A program made the translations under genes and the position numbers. Below, in pieces: positions 1 through 9,157 of a stretch of 64,000 nucleotides of DNA; position 1 is the stretch's first letter, and the number at the start of each line of letters is the position of its first letter. The stretch comes from Anaeromyxobacter sp. Fw109-5. Lineage in GTDB: Bacteria > Myxococcota > Myxococcia > Myxococcales > Anaeromyxobacteraceae. The notes beneath the pieces are model-generated. The model was given only the letters and a program-made list of their open reading frames with translations. It was not told the origin of the DNA and did no database searches. The stretch lies in the NCBI RefSeq assembly GCF_000017505.1, contig NC_009675.1, forward strand, positions 3,047,001 to 3,111,000, given 5' to 3'.

Positions 1-1091
1 GGGGCGCTGACCGCGAGCCCACCCGCCGCCGCGACGGAGGCGAGCGCCGTCAGGACGACGCTCGCCCAGAACGCCCGCGCGAAGGATCGAGTGCGCCCAC
101 TGTCGTGCAGGTGCGCGAACAGCGGAAACATCACCGCTCCGACCGAGGTGGCGACGAGGACGATCGCGTTGCGCCACTGGTTCGCGGCCGCGAAGAGGCC
201 GAGCTCGCGAACGCCGCCCGGCTGGTTGGCGACGACGGCCGAGGTGGCCCACGTGGCGGGCGCGAGGAGGACGTTCCCGAGGGTCGTCGGAATGCTGTAG
301 CTGAAGAGGATGCGCCATTCGCGGAGCGCCTGCCGGTAGACCGGGCGCAACCCGCAGGCGCGCGTCGCGCGGCGAACCGCGACCGCGTACAGGCCGGTCG
401 TCACGGCTGAGCTCGCGACCAGCCCGATCACGCAGCCGAGCGTCCCGCCGAGGAGCGCTCCCCCGATGAGGAGCGGGATGCTCAGGGCCGAGGTCACCGT
501 CGTGACCAGCCCGATGGTCCGGAACCGCTGGAGCCCCATGAGCGTTCCGAGCTGCGTTCCGTTGACGGGCCCGAACAGCAGAAGCACCGATCCTACGCGC
601 AGCGCCGTCGATAGCTGAGGCGCGCCCAGCACGCTCTCGGCGACCCATCCGGCCGAGGCCGCCAGCAGCACGCCCGTCCCTCCGCCGACGAACGCGGCCA
701 CCATTCCCGAGAGCGCAACGACCCTGCCGGCCGCCTCCGGATCGGCGCGGTAGTTTCCGGCCAGATACTTCGTGGCGGTGGTGTTGAGGCCGAATCCGCC
801 GAGCGCCATCAGCATTCCGGCGGTCGTCTGGACGAGGTTGAACTCCCCGAACGCCGTCGCGCCGAGTCGACGTGCGACGGCGATGGACGCCACCAACGCC
901 AGCAGCCGCGCCAGCACGGACCCGAGCAGGCTCCAGAAGGCGTCGGTCGCGAGACGGCGCACCAGCGTCGATGCGGCGACCGCTCGGGCGTGCCGGAGAA
1001 GCCAGCCCCACCGTTGCTGGAAGCCACCCGGACGCGCAGCGCCGGGGCCCACGGCTCCTGACGGAGGGGCGGCGTTGGTGTTCGCGTCCAT
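1..1091 (-). CDS. Polysaccharide flippase (Wzx/MATE-like), 3' end beyond window
   Basis: Reading from an ATG at 1091 towards base 1 gives about 363 residues with no stop, so the C-terminus lies outside the window. After a Pro/Gly/Ala-rich cytosolic leader of about 45 residues come repeated hydrophobic helices. The first contains ARRLGATAFGEFNLVQ, the typical start of the O-antigen/polysaccharide flippase (Polysacc_synt) fold. The family moves lipid-linked oligosaccharide units across the inner membrane. It lies 55 bases downstream of a glycosyltransferase on the same strand, and a second one lies further upstream, so the three probably form one operon read from 3794 towards 1. Family assignment is firm; the substrate is unknown. 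Confidence 0.8.
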   Translation of the reverse strand, partial: MDANTNAAPPSGAVGPGAARPGGFQQRWGWLLRHARAVAASTLVRRLATDAFWSLLGSVLARLLALVASIAVARRLGATAFGEFNLVQTTAGMLMALGGFGLNTTATKYLAGNYRADPEAAGRVVALSGMVAAFVGGGTGVLLAASAGWVAESVLGAPQLSTALRVGSVLLLFGPVNGTQLGTLMGLQRFRTIGLVTTVTSALSIPLLIGGALLGGTLGCVIGLVASSAVTTGLYAVAVRRATRACGLRPVYRQALREWRILFSYSIPTTLGNVLLAPATWATSAVVANQPGGVRELGLFAAANQWRNAIVLVATSVGAVMFPLFAHLHDSGRTRSFARAFWASVVLTALASVAAAGGLAVSA

Positions 1092-1146
1092 TCGGCCGGC
1101 GCCTCTCTCGAGGAGCGCATGTCGGGAGCGCCGCTCGCGACGTACG

Positions 1147-2463
1147 TTAGGTCACCCGTGTTGCCTCGCCGCGGGCCTCGACGGGTTCACCTCGGCGCGC
1201 GCCGTGCAGGATCATCGAGCCCGGACCGCTCGCCGTGGCGCGCCCGATCGAGCTCGGGTCGTTCGTCGCACCGCCTCGCGGGAGGGAGCGTGAGCGCCCC
1301 GCCGCGGCCTTCTCCTGCCAGACGTGCTCGATCCGCTGCAGGAGGGGCTTCGTCTGGCGCTCCCAGGTGTTCCTCCGCGCCACCTCGAGCGCCGCCGCCG
1401 CCATGCGCCGCCGGAGCGCGGGCCGCTCCCTCAGCGTCCGGAAGGCCTCCGCGAGCTGATCCGGTCGATGGACGTCGACGAGCACCCCGGAAATGCCGTC
1501 CTGGACCAGCTCGGGGATCCCGCCGACGCGGGTTCCGACCACCGGGAGCCCCTGGGACATCGCCTCGACGATGACCAGCCCGAGCCCCTCCGTGGCGCTC
1601 GGCAGCGTCAGGACCGACGACTTCCGCAGGATCGCGAACAGGCTCGGCCCCCAGGGGACGTAGCCGCACCACGTCACGCGGCGCTCCAGCCCGAGCTTGC
1701 GGCTCATCGCCTCGAGCTCGGCTCGTCTCGCGCCGTCGCCGACGATGGTGAGCGAGGTCTCCGGGACGAGGGCCACCGCGCGGAGCACATCGTCCACGCA
1801 CTTCTCGGGTGCGAGCCGCCCGACGAAGACGATCTTCAGCGGGCCCTCCGGCTCCTCGGGAAGGGAGGGCAGAATCATGTCTTCGCCGACCTGGCTCTCG
1901 TTGGCAACGAGGAGGTCCATGCGGCCGGCGCCGTACCGTACCGCGAGGTCCCGGCTGACGAACGCGGCCACGTCCGCCCGCGCGTTGATCCTCCTGCAGC
2001 CGCGGGCGACGGCGTGCCGCAGGAGCGCGTAACGCGGATAGTTCAGGACGAGGCCCAGCTCCGCGTCTCCCATCTGCTGACTCACGACGACCTGCGCCGG
2101 GCGGCAGTAGCGGTGCGCGATCAGCGCGTAGACCATGGGTTGCTTCAGCCACACGACATCCGATCTGCGGACGAGCCGCTTCAGCCCGGCGGCGGACTTC
2201 AGCAGCGACCCCGCGTAGCCGAGCGGTCCACCGCGCTGGCCGCGCGGGCCCTCGAAGAAGAGCCGACCCGCCCAGCCGGGAGGCGCGTCCATGGGGAAGA
2301 GGCGGCTCGGATCGCCCGTGTCGTCGAGGCGGCCCCAGAACGTCCAGGTGCCGACGTCGAGCTCCCGGCAGATGTACTCGAGCCTGAAGCTCGCGCTCGC
2401 GTACCACCTGCCGTCGATGCACGAGAACCGCTGGTCCGAGATGTAGGCGACATCCAACGGCAT
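1147..2463 (-). CDS. GT4-family glycosyltransferase
   Basis: This 438-residue protein starts at an ATG with GGGGAGG six bases upstream. It has the GT-B layout: an N-terminal acceptor domain, then a Rossmann donor domain from about residue 215 with KIVFVGRLAPEK, and the GT4 EX7E signature in EGLGLVIVEAMSQGLPVVG near residue 300. Such enzymes add sugars from nucleotide-sugar donors with retention of configuration. The last 50 or so residues are Arg/Gly/Ser-rich and lie beyond the conserved fold. It lies between another GT4 gene and the flippase gene, supporting a role in assembling one repeat unit. Donor and acceptor cannot be read from the sequence. Confidence 0.85.
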   Translation of the reverse strand: MPLDVAYISDQRFSCIDGRWYASASFRLEYICRELDVGTWTFWGRLDDTGDPSRLFPMDAPPGWAGRLFFEGPRGQRGGPLGYAGSLLKSAAGLKRLVRRSDVVWLKQPMVYALIAHRYCRPAQVVVSQQMGDAELGLVLNYPRYALLRHAVARGCRRINARADVAAFVSRDLAVRYGAGRMDLLVANESQVGEDMILPSLPEEPEGPLKIVFVGRLAPEKCVDDVLRAVALVPETSLTIVGDGARRAELEAMSRKLGLERRVTWCGYVPWGPSLFAILRKSSVLTLPSATEGLGLVIVEAMSQGLPVVGTRVGGIPELVQDGISGVLVDVHRPDQLAEAFRTLRERPALRRRMAAAALEVARRNTWERQTKPLLQRIEHVWQEKAAAGRSRSLPRGGATNDPSSIGRATASGPGSMILHGARRGEPVEARGEATRVT

Positions 2464-2567
2464 CCGAGCCTCCCCGCCACGCGAGACGTCGCCTTCGGGT
2501 CACGTCAACGATGGGTTACGACGGCCAAGCGTTCTCTCCGCCTTCTTGGGCTCCGCGGAGTTCGCCG

Positions 2568-3794
2568 TCACCTGGTTCTGCCACGCGACTCCCCTCGTTT
2601 GCCGACGCTGGCGTCGCGCAGGTACTCGGCCTCCAGCGCCCTCCAGAGGCGCTCCTGCTGGAACTCGCGCAGGACCCGCGCCCGCCCGGCTTCGCCGTGT
2701 CGGGCGCGCAGCTCCGGGTCCGCCAGATAGGCGAGCAGCGCGGAGCAGAGCGCCCGATCGTCGCCGGGGCGAACCAGGGTGCCCGTGACGCCGTCGAGCA
2801 CCGCGTCGAGGCACCCCGGGATGCGTGAGGCCACCACCGGGAGTCCCATGGCGGCGGCCTCGATCGAGACCACTCCGAACCCCTCGCGGTAGCTCGGAAG
2901 CGCGAGGACGTCCATCGCGCGGAAGTACCGGGGAGTGTCCCACTCGAAGCCCACCATGAGCACGCGCGGATCGTTCCGGAGCGACGCCGCGACCGCGGGC
3001 GGTACCGGATCCTGTCGCTCGAGTGGACCGACCAGCACGAGTCGCACGTCGGGCAGGTCGCGCCGCAAGGTTCGCCACGCCGCCTCCAGCTCGACGATCC
3101 CCTTCTCGCGGGTGACCCGCCCGACGAATCCGATGACGCGCGCGTCGGCCGGGAGTCCGAGCGCCCGCCGGGCAGCCTGCCGCTCCGCCTGCGTCGGAGG
3201 GGCGAAACGCGCCGTGTCGACGCCGTTGATGCTGCCGGACAGGACCACGCCGAGCTTCGCGGGCGGCGCGATGCCGTCGCGCATCGCGACCTCGGCGAGC
3301 GAGCGGCTGACGCACAGTACGCGGGTCGACAGCGCGGCGGTGAGCTTCTCGACGGACAGCAGGAGCCGCCGCCGGAGGCCACGCGAGGTGACATAGACGA
3401 GGCCGTGCAGGTGGTAGATCCGGATCGGGACGCCGGTCATCCAGGCCGCGAGGATGCCGAGCAGCCCGCCCTTCGGTGTGTGAGCGTCGACGACGTCGGG
3501 ACGTAGCCGCCGCAGCGTCGTACCCAGCCGCAGCAGCGACACGATGTCGCGCAGCGGCGCGATCCGCCGCTCGATCGCCACGGCCCGCGAGGCGATGCCT
3601 TCGGCCGCCGCGAAGCGCCCGAGGCCCTCGCCGGGCGACGAGACCGCGAACACCTCCCAGCCACGTCGCGAGAGGAACCGAGGTTGCCCCGCCAAGAACG
3701 ACAACGTCTCGGGGACCGTCGTGACGTGCACCAGCCGGCGCGAGGGCACCGTCCCGGGTGCGTACTCGCCGCAGGGTGTGCTCACGGCGCGCAT
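2568..3794 (-). CDS. GT4-family glycosyltransferase
   Basis: The 408-residue protein opens with RRLVHVTTVPETLSFLAGQP, a start shared with capsular and N-glycan GT4 enzymes. It carries DAHTPKGGLLG near residue 105 and the donor-site EX7E region EGFGVVSIEAAAMGLPVVA near residue 300. The start ATG has a GGAG sequence a few bases upstream. It is the first gene of the leftward glycan operon and is divergent from the chain-length/tyrosine-kinase gene at 4167. It should transfer a hexose or aminohexose to a lipid carrier or a growing unit in the cytoplasm; the exact sugar is unknown. Confidence 0.85.
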   Translation of the reverse strand: MRAVSTPCGEYAPGTVPSRRLVHVTTVPETLSFLAGQPRFLSRRGWEVFAVSSPGEGLGRFAAAEGIASRAVAIERRIAPLRDIVSLLRLGTTLRRLRPDVVDAHTPKGGLLGILAAWMTGVPIRIYHLHGLVYVTSRGLRRRLLLSVEKLTAALSTRVLCVSRSLAEVAMRDGIAPPAKLGVVLSGSINGVDTARFAPPTQAERQAARRALGLPADARVIGFVGRVTREKGIVELEAAWRTLRRDLPDVRLVLVGPLERQDPVPPAVAASLRNDPRVLMVGFEWDTPRYFRAMDVLALPSYREGFGVVSIEAAAMGLPVVASRIPGCLDAVLDGVTGTLVRPGDDRALCSALLAYLADPELRARHGEAGRARVLREFQQERLWRALEAEYLRDASVGKRGESRGRTR

Positions 3795-4166
3795 GGAGTC
3801 TCCGCGCGCCAGGGCGTTCGTCCGGCTCCCGCGGGCGCGCGCGAGAGCCCGGCGGGAAGATAGTGCGTGCTGCGCCCGGGACGAGCAGTCGCTCCGTCCG
3901 GTACGGACGCCGGCCGCGGCTCACCTGCCCTCCTTCACCCCGCGCGAGCCGCGCGTGTGCACAAACAGTCACTCCAACTGTGGGGCTGCGTTTGCGATCG
4001 CGGCTGCGAACTCTCTCCGAGTCTGCGGCCGAGGGCGTCCACGCCAGGCAACCCGGTCATGCGCGGGGCTGCGTCAAACACGCTCGTCGCGTGTCGACGC
4101 ACCAGCGGATGCCCTGAGGCGCGCCTTGCAGCACGTTGCAGCGTACCAGCACTCGAGGGAGTGAAC
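3795..4166. other. Divergent intergenic region of the glycan locus
   Basis: This 372-bp gap separates the leftward glycosyltransferase operon from the rightward Wzc-like gene and must hold promoters for both. It contains an ACAGT-N7-ACTGT inverted repeat at about 3965-3981 and, immediately after it, a sigma-54-like element described separately. No gene is supported here. Confidence 0.5.
3981..3995 (+). promoter_or_regulatory. Possible sigma-54 promoter for the Wzc-like gene
   Basis: TGGGGC-TGCGT-TTGC has the invariant GG-N10-GC spacing of -24/-12 promoters and an intact TTGC half, but two mismatches in the TGGCAC half. Initiation would be about 160 bases before the start at 4167. Myxobacteria use many sigma-54 promoters, but such motifs also occur by chance in GC-rich DNA. 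Confidence 0.3.
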
Positions 4167-6404
4167 ATGGCAAGCGAGATCGAGAACGTCTCCGCGCCGA
4201 GCGTCCTCGCCACGCCGCTTCCCGGCATTTCGCCGTCGCCCCTCCGAAAGCCGCGCCGCGCCGCAGAGCCGTCGCTGAACGAGATCGCCAGGATCTTGGC
4301 CGGAGGCCGCTGGACACTCGCGGCGGTGACCTCTCTCGCGCTGGCCGCGGTCGCGGTCTACCTCCTGCTGGCGCGCCCGGTGTACCGTTCGACCGCGCTG
4401 ATGCAGGTCGAGGAGCCCCCCACCATCGGCGCCGCGCTCGAGCGACTCTCGCCGCTGCTCGAACAGAAGACCTCCGTCGAGGGGTACGTCGAGATCATGC
4501 GTTCGCGCATGGTGCTCGGCCCGGTCGTCGACGAGGTCGGGCTCGACGTGCTGGCGGAGCCACGCCACCTCCCGGTGATCGGGACCGCGATCGCGCGCCG
4601 CCACCGAGGCGCGCCAGCGACGCCCCGTCTCGGGCTGGAGCGCTTCGCCTGGGGGGGCGAGCGCATCTCGGTGACGCGGCTCCGAGTCCCGGCGGAGCTG
4701 GTGGACCGACCGCTCACGCTGACCGCGCTGGAAGGCGACACCTACCGGCTCCAGGACGAATCGGGCCGAGTCCTGCTCGACGGCCGCGTGGGCGCGCCCG
4801 CCTCGGCAGGAGACGGCGAGCCGCTGGAGCTGCTCGTGTCGGAGCTCACCGCACGCCCCGGGACGGAGTTCCGCATCGAGAAGCGCTCCCGCGATGACGT
4901 CATCGACGCCCTCCAGGCGGATCTCCGCATCGACGAGAAGGCGAAGGACACGGGCGTCATCGTCATCGAGCTGGACGGGCACGAGCCGAGCCGCCTCGCC
5001 TCGATCGTTTCTTCGCTGACCTCGGTGTTCCTGCGAGAGAACATGGAGCGACGCTCCGCCGAGGCGGCGAAGACGCTCGAGTTCCTGGAGTCGCAGCTCC
5101 CCAAGCTGAAGGGTCAGATGGAGAAGGCGGAGACGGCGCTGATCGACTACCGGACGAGGCGGGGGACGGTGGATCTGTCCTTCGAGGCGCGCACGACGGT
5201 CGAGCGGGTGGCCGAGCTCGACAAGGCGGTCTCGGACCTCGAGAGCGAGCGTGTCCAGCTCGCGAAGCGGTACACCGGCAGGCATCCCGACCTCGTGGCG
5301 CTCGAGCGGAGGCTCCAGGCGGTACGCGACGAGCGCGCGGCGCTGAACCCCCGCGTCCGCTCGATGCCCGGCACGGAGATCGGGGCGGCGCGCCTCGTCC
5401 GGAACGCGGAGGTGGCGACGGGCCTCTACGTCCTGCTCTCGAACCAGGCCGAGACCCTGCGGGTCGCCAAGGCCGGGATGATCGGCACCGTGCGCCTCGT
5501 CGACCCGCCCGTCGTGACGCGGCGGCCGATCCGCCCCAGGCCAGTCCCGCTCGTGGCGCTCGCGCTCATCGTGGGGCTGGGCGCGGGCGCCGCGCTCGTG
5601 ATCGGGCGACGGACGTTCGACGACGGTGCCGGCGATCCCCAGGACATCGAGGCCGCCACCGGTCTCCCCGTGTTCGCGACACTTCCCCATAGCGATCGCG
5701 AGTTGCACCTCGACGAACGCCATGCGGCTCGGCGCGAGGTGCTCGCGCTCGCGGCGCCAGACGATCCCGCGACCGAGCACTTCCGCACCCTCCGCACGGC
5801 CCTCGGGTTCGTGCTGAAGGCCCGGGGCAACGTGGTGGCCGTGAGCTCGCCCTCGCCGGGCGCCGGCAAGACGTTCGTGTGCGCGAACCTCGCGCATCTC
5901 CTGGCGGTCACGGGCAAGCGCGTCTTGCTCGTGGACGCGGACCTCCGTCGCGGAGCGCTGCACCGTCACTTCTCGGCCGAACAGGGCCCTGGCCTCGCCG
6001 AGGTCCTCACCGGAAACGTGCAGCTGGAGGGAGCGGCGAAGGCGACGCTCACTCCGGGACTCGACCTTCTCCCACGGGGAGACCTCTCCTCGACGCCTGG
6101 AGAGCTCCTCGCGAGCTCCCGCCTCTCGGACGTCCTCGCCGAGGCGGGGAAGCGGTACGACGTGGTGGTCGTGGACACCCCCCCGATCCTGGCGGTCGCG
6201 GACCCGCTGCTCATCGAGCGCTGCGCGAGCGTGAACCTGCTCGTCGTGAGGGCGCGTCGGGATCGCGTGCGGGACATCGCGCTCGCGGTCGAACGGCTCG
6301 CCCAGAGCGGAATCGTGGTCCACGGCGGCATCCTGAACGATGCCCGGCTGGCGAGCGACTACGGCCGCATGTACTCGCGCGTCGCGAGCGGCGGCAAGGC
6401 CTGA
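4167..6404 (+). CDS. Wzc-like polysaccharide co-polymerase / bacterial tyrosine kinase
   Basis: The start at 4167 follows GAGGGAG; an in-frame upstream extension is not needed. The product of 745 residues has a Wzz domain bounded by two membrane segments (about 49-70 and 459-482), a long periplasmic coiled region (MEKAETALIDYRTRR, ERVQLAKRYTGRHPDL), then a cytoplasmic BY-kinase domain. The kinase has Walker A SPSPGAGKT near 560, Walker A' LLVDADLR near 590 and Walker B VVVDTPPI near 665. These proteins control export and chain length of exopolysaccharide by cycles of tyrosine autophosphorylation. Oddly, the tail DYGRMYSRVASGGKA carries only two tyrosines rather than the usual dense cluster. 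It is divergent from the GT/flippase operon it probably serves. Confidence 0.88.
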   Translation: MASEIENVSAPSVLATPLPGISPSPLRKPRRAAEPSLNEIARILAGGRWTLAAVTSLALAAVAVYLLLARPVYRSTALMQVEEPPTIGAALERLSPLLEQKTSVEGYVEIMRSRMVLGPVVDEVGLDVLAEPRHLPVIGTAIARRHRGAPATPRLGLERFAWGGERISVTRLRVPAELVDRPLTLTALEGDTYRLQDESGRVLLDGRVGAPASAGDGEPLELLVSELTARPGTEFRIEKRSRDDVIDALQADLRIDEKAKDTGVIVIELDGHEPSRLASIVSSLTSVFLRENMERRSAEAAKTLEFLESQLPKLKGQMEKAETALIDYRTRRGTVDLSFEARTTVERVAELDKAVSDLESERVQLAKRYTGRHPDLVALERRLQAVRDERAALNPRVRSMPGTEIGAARLVRNAEVATGLYVLLSNQAETLRVAKAGMIGTVRLVDPPVVTRRPIRPRPVPLVALALIVGLGAGAALVIGRRTFDDGAGDPQDIEAATGLPVFATLPHSDRELHLDERHAARREVLALAAPDDPATEHFRTLRTALGFVLKARGNVVAVSSPSPGAGKTFVCANLAHLLAVTGKRVLLVDADLRRGALHRHFSAEQGPGLAEVLTGNVQLEGAAKATLTPGLDLLPRGDLSSTPGELLASSRLSDVLAEAGKRYDVVVVDTPPILAVADPLLIERCASVNLLVVRARRDRVRDIALAVERLAQSGIVVHGGILNDARLASDYGRMYSRVASGGKA

Positions 6405-6520
6405 TCCCGGCCCCTGGCGCCGGCCGCGAACCGGCGCCCGAGGGCCCGTCGCGGCGGTGACCGCCGGGCGCGCACCCTGATCGTGTGCGCGCCGAGCGCC
6501 GAGCGCGCAGCGCGGAGCTC

Positions 6521-7693
6521 TCAGGCCACGACCGCGGCAGGCATGGCGTCGCCGCGCGCGGCGACGGCGCGGCGCCGCCCGACGCGCCGGACGATCTCGA
6601 CGATGCGCCGCTGGTCGGCGATCGGCAGGCTGCTCGAGCTCGGCAGGCAGAGGCCGCGCTCGAACAGGTCTGCGGCGACCTCGCCGCCGTAGCGCTCGCA
6701 CGACGCGTAGAGCGGCTGGAGGTGCATCGGCTTCCAGAGCGGCCGCGCCTCGATGTCGTCGGCGGCGAGCGCGGCGAGGACGTCGTCGCGAGAGGCCCCG
6801 AGCTCGTCCTCGTCGACGAGGAAGCAGGAGAGCCAGTGGGTGTGAAGCCCGTACGCCGCCTCTGGCATGGGCGTGAGCCCGGAGAGCTCCTCGAAGGCCT
6901 CCCGGTACCGCGCCGCGACGGCCCGCCGCTGCTGTACGCGCTCGTCGAGCACCTCGAGCTGCCCGCGGCCGATGGCGGCGAGCACGTTCGAGAGCCGGTA
7001 GTTGTGACCCATCTCGACGTGCTGGTACGCGGCGCCGGGCTCGCGCGCCTGCGTGGCCCAGTAGCGCGCCTTCTCCACCCATCCCGGCCGTGAGGCGACG
7101 AGCATCCCGCCGCCCGTCGTCGTCACGATCTTGTTGCCGTTGAAGGAGAACGCGGCGACGTCGCCGAACGATCCGGCCGGCCGGCCGCGGTACGTCGCGC
7201 CGAGGGCCTCCGCGGCGTCCTCGAGCACCGGGACCCCGTGTCGCCGGCAGGTCTGGAGGATCGGCTCCAGGTCCGCGCACTGTCCATACAGATGGACGAC
7301 GACGACGGCGCGGACCAGCCGGCCCCGCGCGGCGCGATCCTCGAGCGCCTCGGCGAGGAGCTCGGGGCTCATCATCCACGTCCCGGGATCGCTGTCCACG
7401 AAGACGGGGGTCGCGCCCAGGTAGCGGATGGGGTTCACGCTGGCCACGAACGTCAGGTCGGAGACCAGCACCTCGTCGCCCGGGCCCACGCCGAGGAGGC
7501 GGAGTCCCAGGTGGATCGCCGCGGTGCCGCTCGCGAGCGCCACGGCGGGGCGCCCGACGCGCTTCGCGAACGCCTGCTCGAACGCGTCCAGGTGCGGACC
7601 GACGGACGAGAGCCAGTTCGAGGCGAACGCGTCCCGCACGTATCGCTCCTCGCTCGCTCCCATGTGCGGCACGGACAGGTAGATGCGTCCCAT
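6521..7693 (-). CDS. DegT/DnrJ/EryC1/StrS-family sugar aminotransferase (PglE-like)
   Basis: The 390-residue PLP enzyme begins IYLSVPHMGASEERYV and continues NWLSSVGPHLDAFE, closely resembling the start of UDP-4-amino-sugar transaminases such as PglE. The PLP-binding lysine is in SFNGNKIVTTTGGG near residue 190. ALASGTAAIHLGLR and VLEDAAEALGA supply other cofactor contacts. It should convert a UDP-4-keto-6-deoxy sugar to the 4-amino sugar using glutamate. The membrane 4,6-dehydratase that would make such a keto sugar is encoded nearby at 9158, and an acyltransferase lies between them, a bacillosamine-like set. Substrate identity is inference. Confidence 0.85.
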   Translation of the reverse strand: MGRIYLSVPHMGASEERYVRDAFASNWLSSVGPHLDAFEQAFAKRVGRPAVALASGTAAIHLGLRLLGVGPGDEVLVSDLTFVASVNPIRYLGATPVFVDSDPGTWMMSPELLAEALEDRAARGRLVRAVVVVHLYGQCADLEPILQTCRRHGVPVLEDAAEALGATYRGRPAGSFGDVAAFSFNGNKIVTTTGGGMLVASRPGWVEKARYWATQAREPGAAYQHVEMGHNYRLSNVLAAIGRGQLEVLDERVQQRRAVAARYREAFEELSGLTPMPEAAYGLHTHWLSCFLVDEDELGASRDDVLAALAADDIEARPLWKPMHLQPLYASCERYGGEVAADLFERGLCLPSSSSLPIADQRRIVEIVRRVGRRRAVAARGDAMPAAVVA

Positions 7694-7905
7694 CTGGCGT
7701 CCTCGCGGGAGACGCGTGCACGGCGCGCGCGGCAGACGCGAGAAGCTATGTCATGCCTACTCGGCTGGACAGCCGTGCGGCACCATGGTCCCCACCCGTG
7801 CGCGCGGTCCAGCCCTCACGGCGTCCCTCGTCCGACGTTGCCCGAGCGTGAAGGGGCCCAAGGAGACGCCACCGTCCGCGGCGCGCGCGTCGTACCCTCC
7901 GTCGC

Positions 7906-9039
7906 ATGCGGTATCGCACGCTCGACGCCGCGCGCCCCGACGATCTCGCCGCCTGGCTCGCGCTCTGGCAGCGCTGGCCGGGCCGCGAGGTCCAGGCCCA
8001 CCCCGAGTACGCGCGGCTCTTCGCGCGGACCTGCGACCGGGTCGTGTGCGCCGTCGGCGAGGGCCCTGGAGGTGCGGTCCTCTTCCCGCTCATCCTGCGG
8101 CCCATCGCGGCGGAGCCGTGGGCCCGCCCCGGCGAGCTCCGCTGGGACGCCGTCACCCCGTACGGCTACGGCGGACCCTACACCTGGGGTGAGGAGCCTC
8201 GCGATCACGCCGCGTTCTGGCGCGCGCACGAGGCGTGGTGCGCCGACGAGCGCCTCGTCTCCACGTTCGCGCGGCTGTCGCTCTTCCCGGAGCAGCTCGC
8301 GGCGATGCCAGGGAGGGTCGAGCCGCGCGCGCCCAACATCGCCGTACCGCTCGACGGAGGCTCCGAGGCGCTCTGGCGGGGCTACGACTCGCGCGTCCGC
8401 AAGTGGGTGCGCGTCGCGCAGGCGGCCGGGCTCCACGTGGAGCTGGACCGCGACGCGGCGCGGCTCGACGCCTTCATCGACGTCTACAGGCACACGATGG
8501 AACGAACCGGCGCCGAGCCCTGGTACTTCTTCCCGCGCTCGTTCTTCGAGGCCCTCGTCGCGCGCCTCCGCGGATACTACGCGTTCTTCCACACGCTCCG
8601 CGAAGGCGAGGTCGTCTCCTCCGACCTCGTCCTGTGCTCCGTCGAGAACGTCTACTACTTCCTCGGCGGCACACGCGCGGAGGCGTTCCCGCTCGGGCCG
8701 AACTACCTGCTGAAGCACCACATCGCGTGCTGGGCATCGTCCGAGGGGATGCGCCGGTACGTGCTCGGCGGCGGGTACGTTCCCGGGGACGGTCTCTTCC
8801 GGTACAAGCGGGGCTTCGCGCGCGCGGGCGAGGTCCCCTTCCGCGCCGCGTGCGTGACGCACGACGCGCTCGCGTACGCGGACCTGGTCCGCAGGCGCGC
8901 CGAGTTCGCGTCGCTGACGGGCGCGAGCTGGGAGCCGCGCCCGGGGTTCTTCCCGTCCTATCGCGCGACCCAGGCCGCGAGCGTCGCGCCGACGGAGCCC
9001 GCGTCCTCGCCGCGCGCATCCACGCCGGCGCCGCGATGA
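7906..9039 (+). CDS. FemAB/GNAT-like acyltransferase
   Basis: The 377-residue soluble protein has the double-GNAT architecture of FemAB-type (Acetyltransf_6/BioF2-like) enzymes: an N-terminal half ending near LPLDGG and a C-terminal half with YYFLGGTRAEAF and GPNYLLKHHI, the usual aminoacyl/acyl-transfer signature. It ends in an Ala/Pro/Ser-rich tail. Between sugar aminotransferase and 4,6-dehydratase genes, an acyl or aminoacyl transfer to an amino sugar of the exported glycan is plausible. This is inference from position, since the family also includes peptidoglycan-bridge enzymes. It has its own upstream region of about 210 bases, divergent from the aminotransferase. Confidence 0.7.
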   Translation: MRYRTLDAARPDDLAAWLALWQRWPGREVQAHPEYARLFARTCDRVVCAVGEGPGGAVLFPLILRPIAAEPWARPGELRWDAVTPYGYGGPYTWGEEPRDHAAFWRAHEAWCADERLVSTFARLSLFPEQLAAMPGRVEPRAPNIAVPLDGGSEALWRGYDSRVRKWVRVAQAAGLHVELDRDAARLDAFIDVYRHTMERTGAEPWYFFPRSFFEALVARLRGYYAFFHTLREGEVVSSDLVLCSVENVYYFLGGTRAEAFPLGPNYLLKHHIACWASSEGMRRYVLGGGYVPGDGLFRYKRGFARAGEVPFRAACVTHDALAYADLVRRRAEFASLTGASWEPRPGFFPSYRATQAASVAPTEPASSPRASTPAPR

Positions 9040-9157
9040 GGGGGTGCGCGCCCGGGACGCACGCGTGAAGGTGTGCACCCTTGGTGGAACCTGACACGGG
9101 CACGTGACGCCGGCGAGCGGGGTGACGACCTCGGTGCTGCGAGCCAGGAGGTGGGGG

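Noticed and set aside
4074-7721. A 1,215-codon leftward open frame
   Set aside because: It covers the Wzc-like and aminotransferase genes in the wrong frame, with Arg/Gly/His-rich content and no domain; high G+C removes stops by chance.
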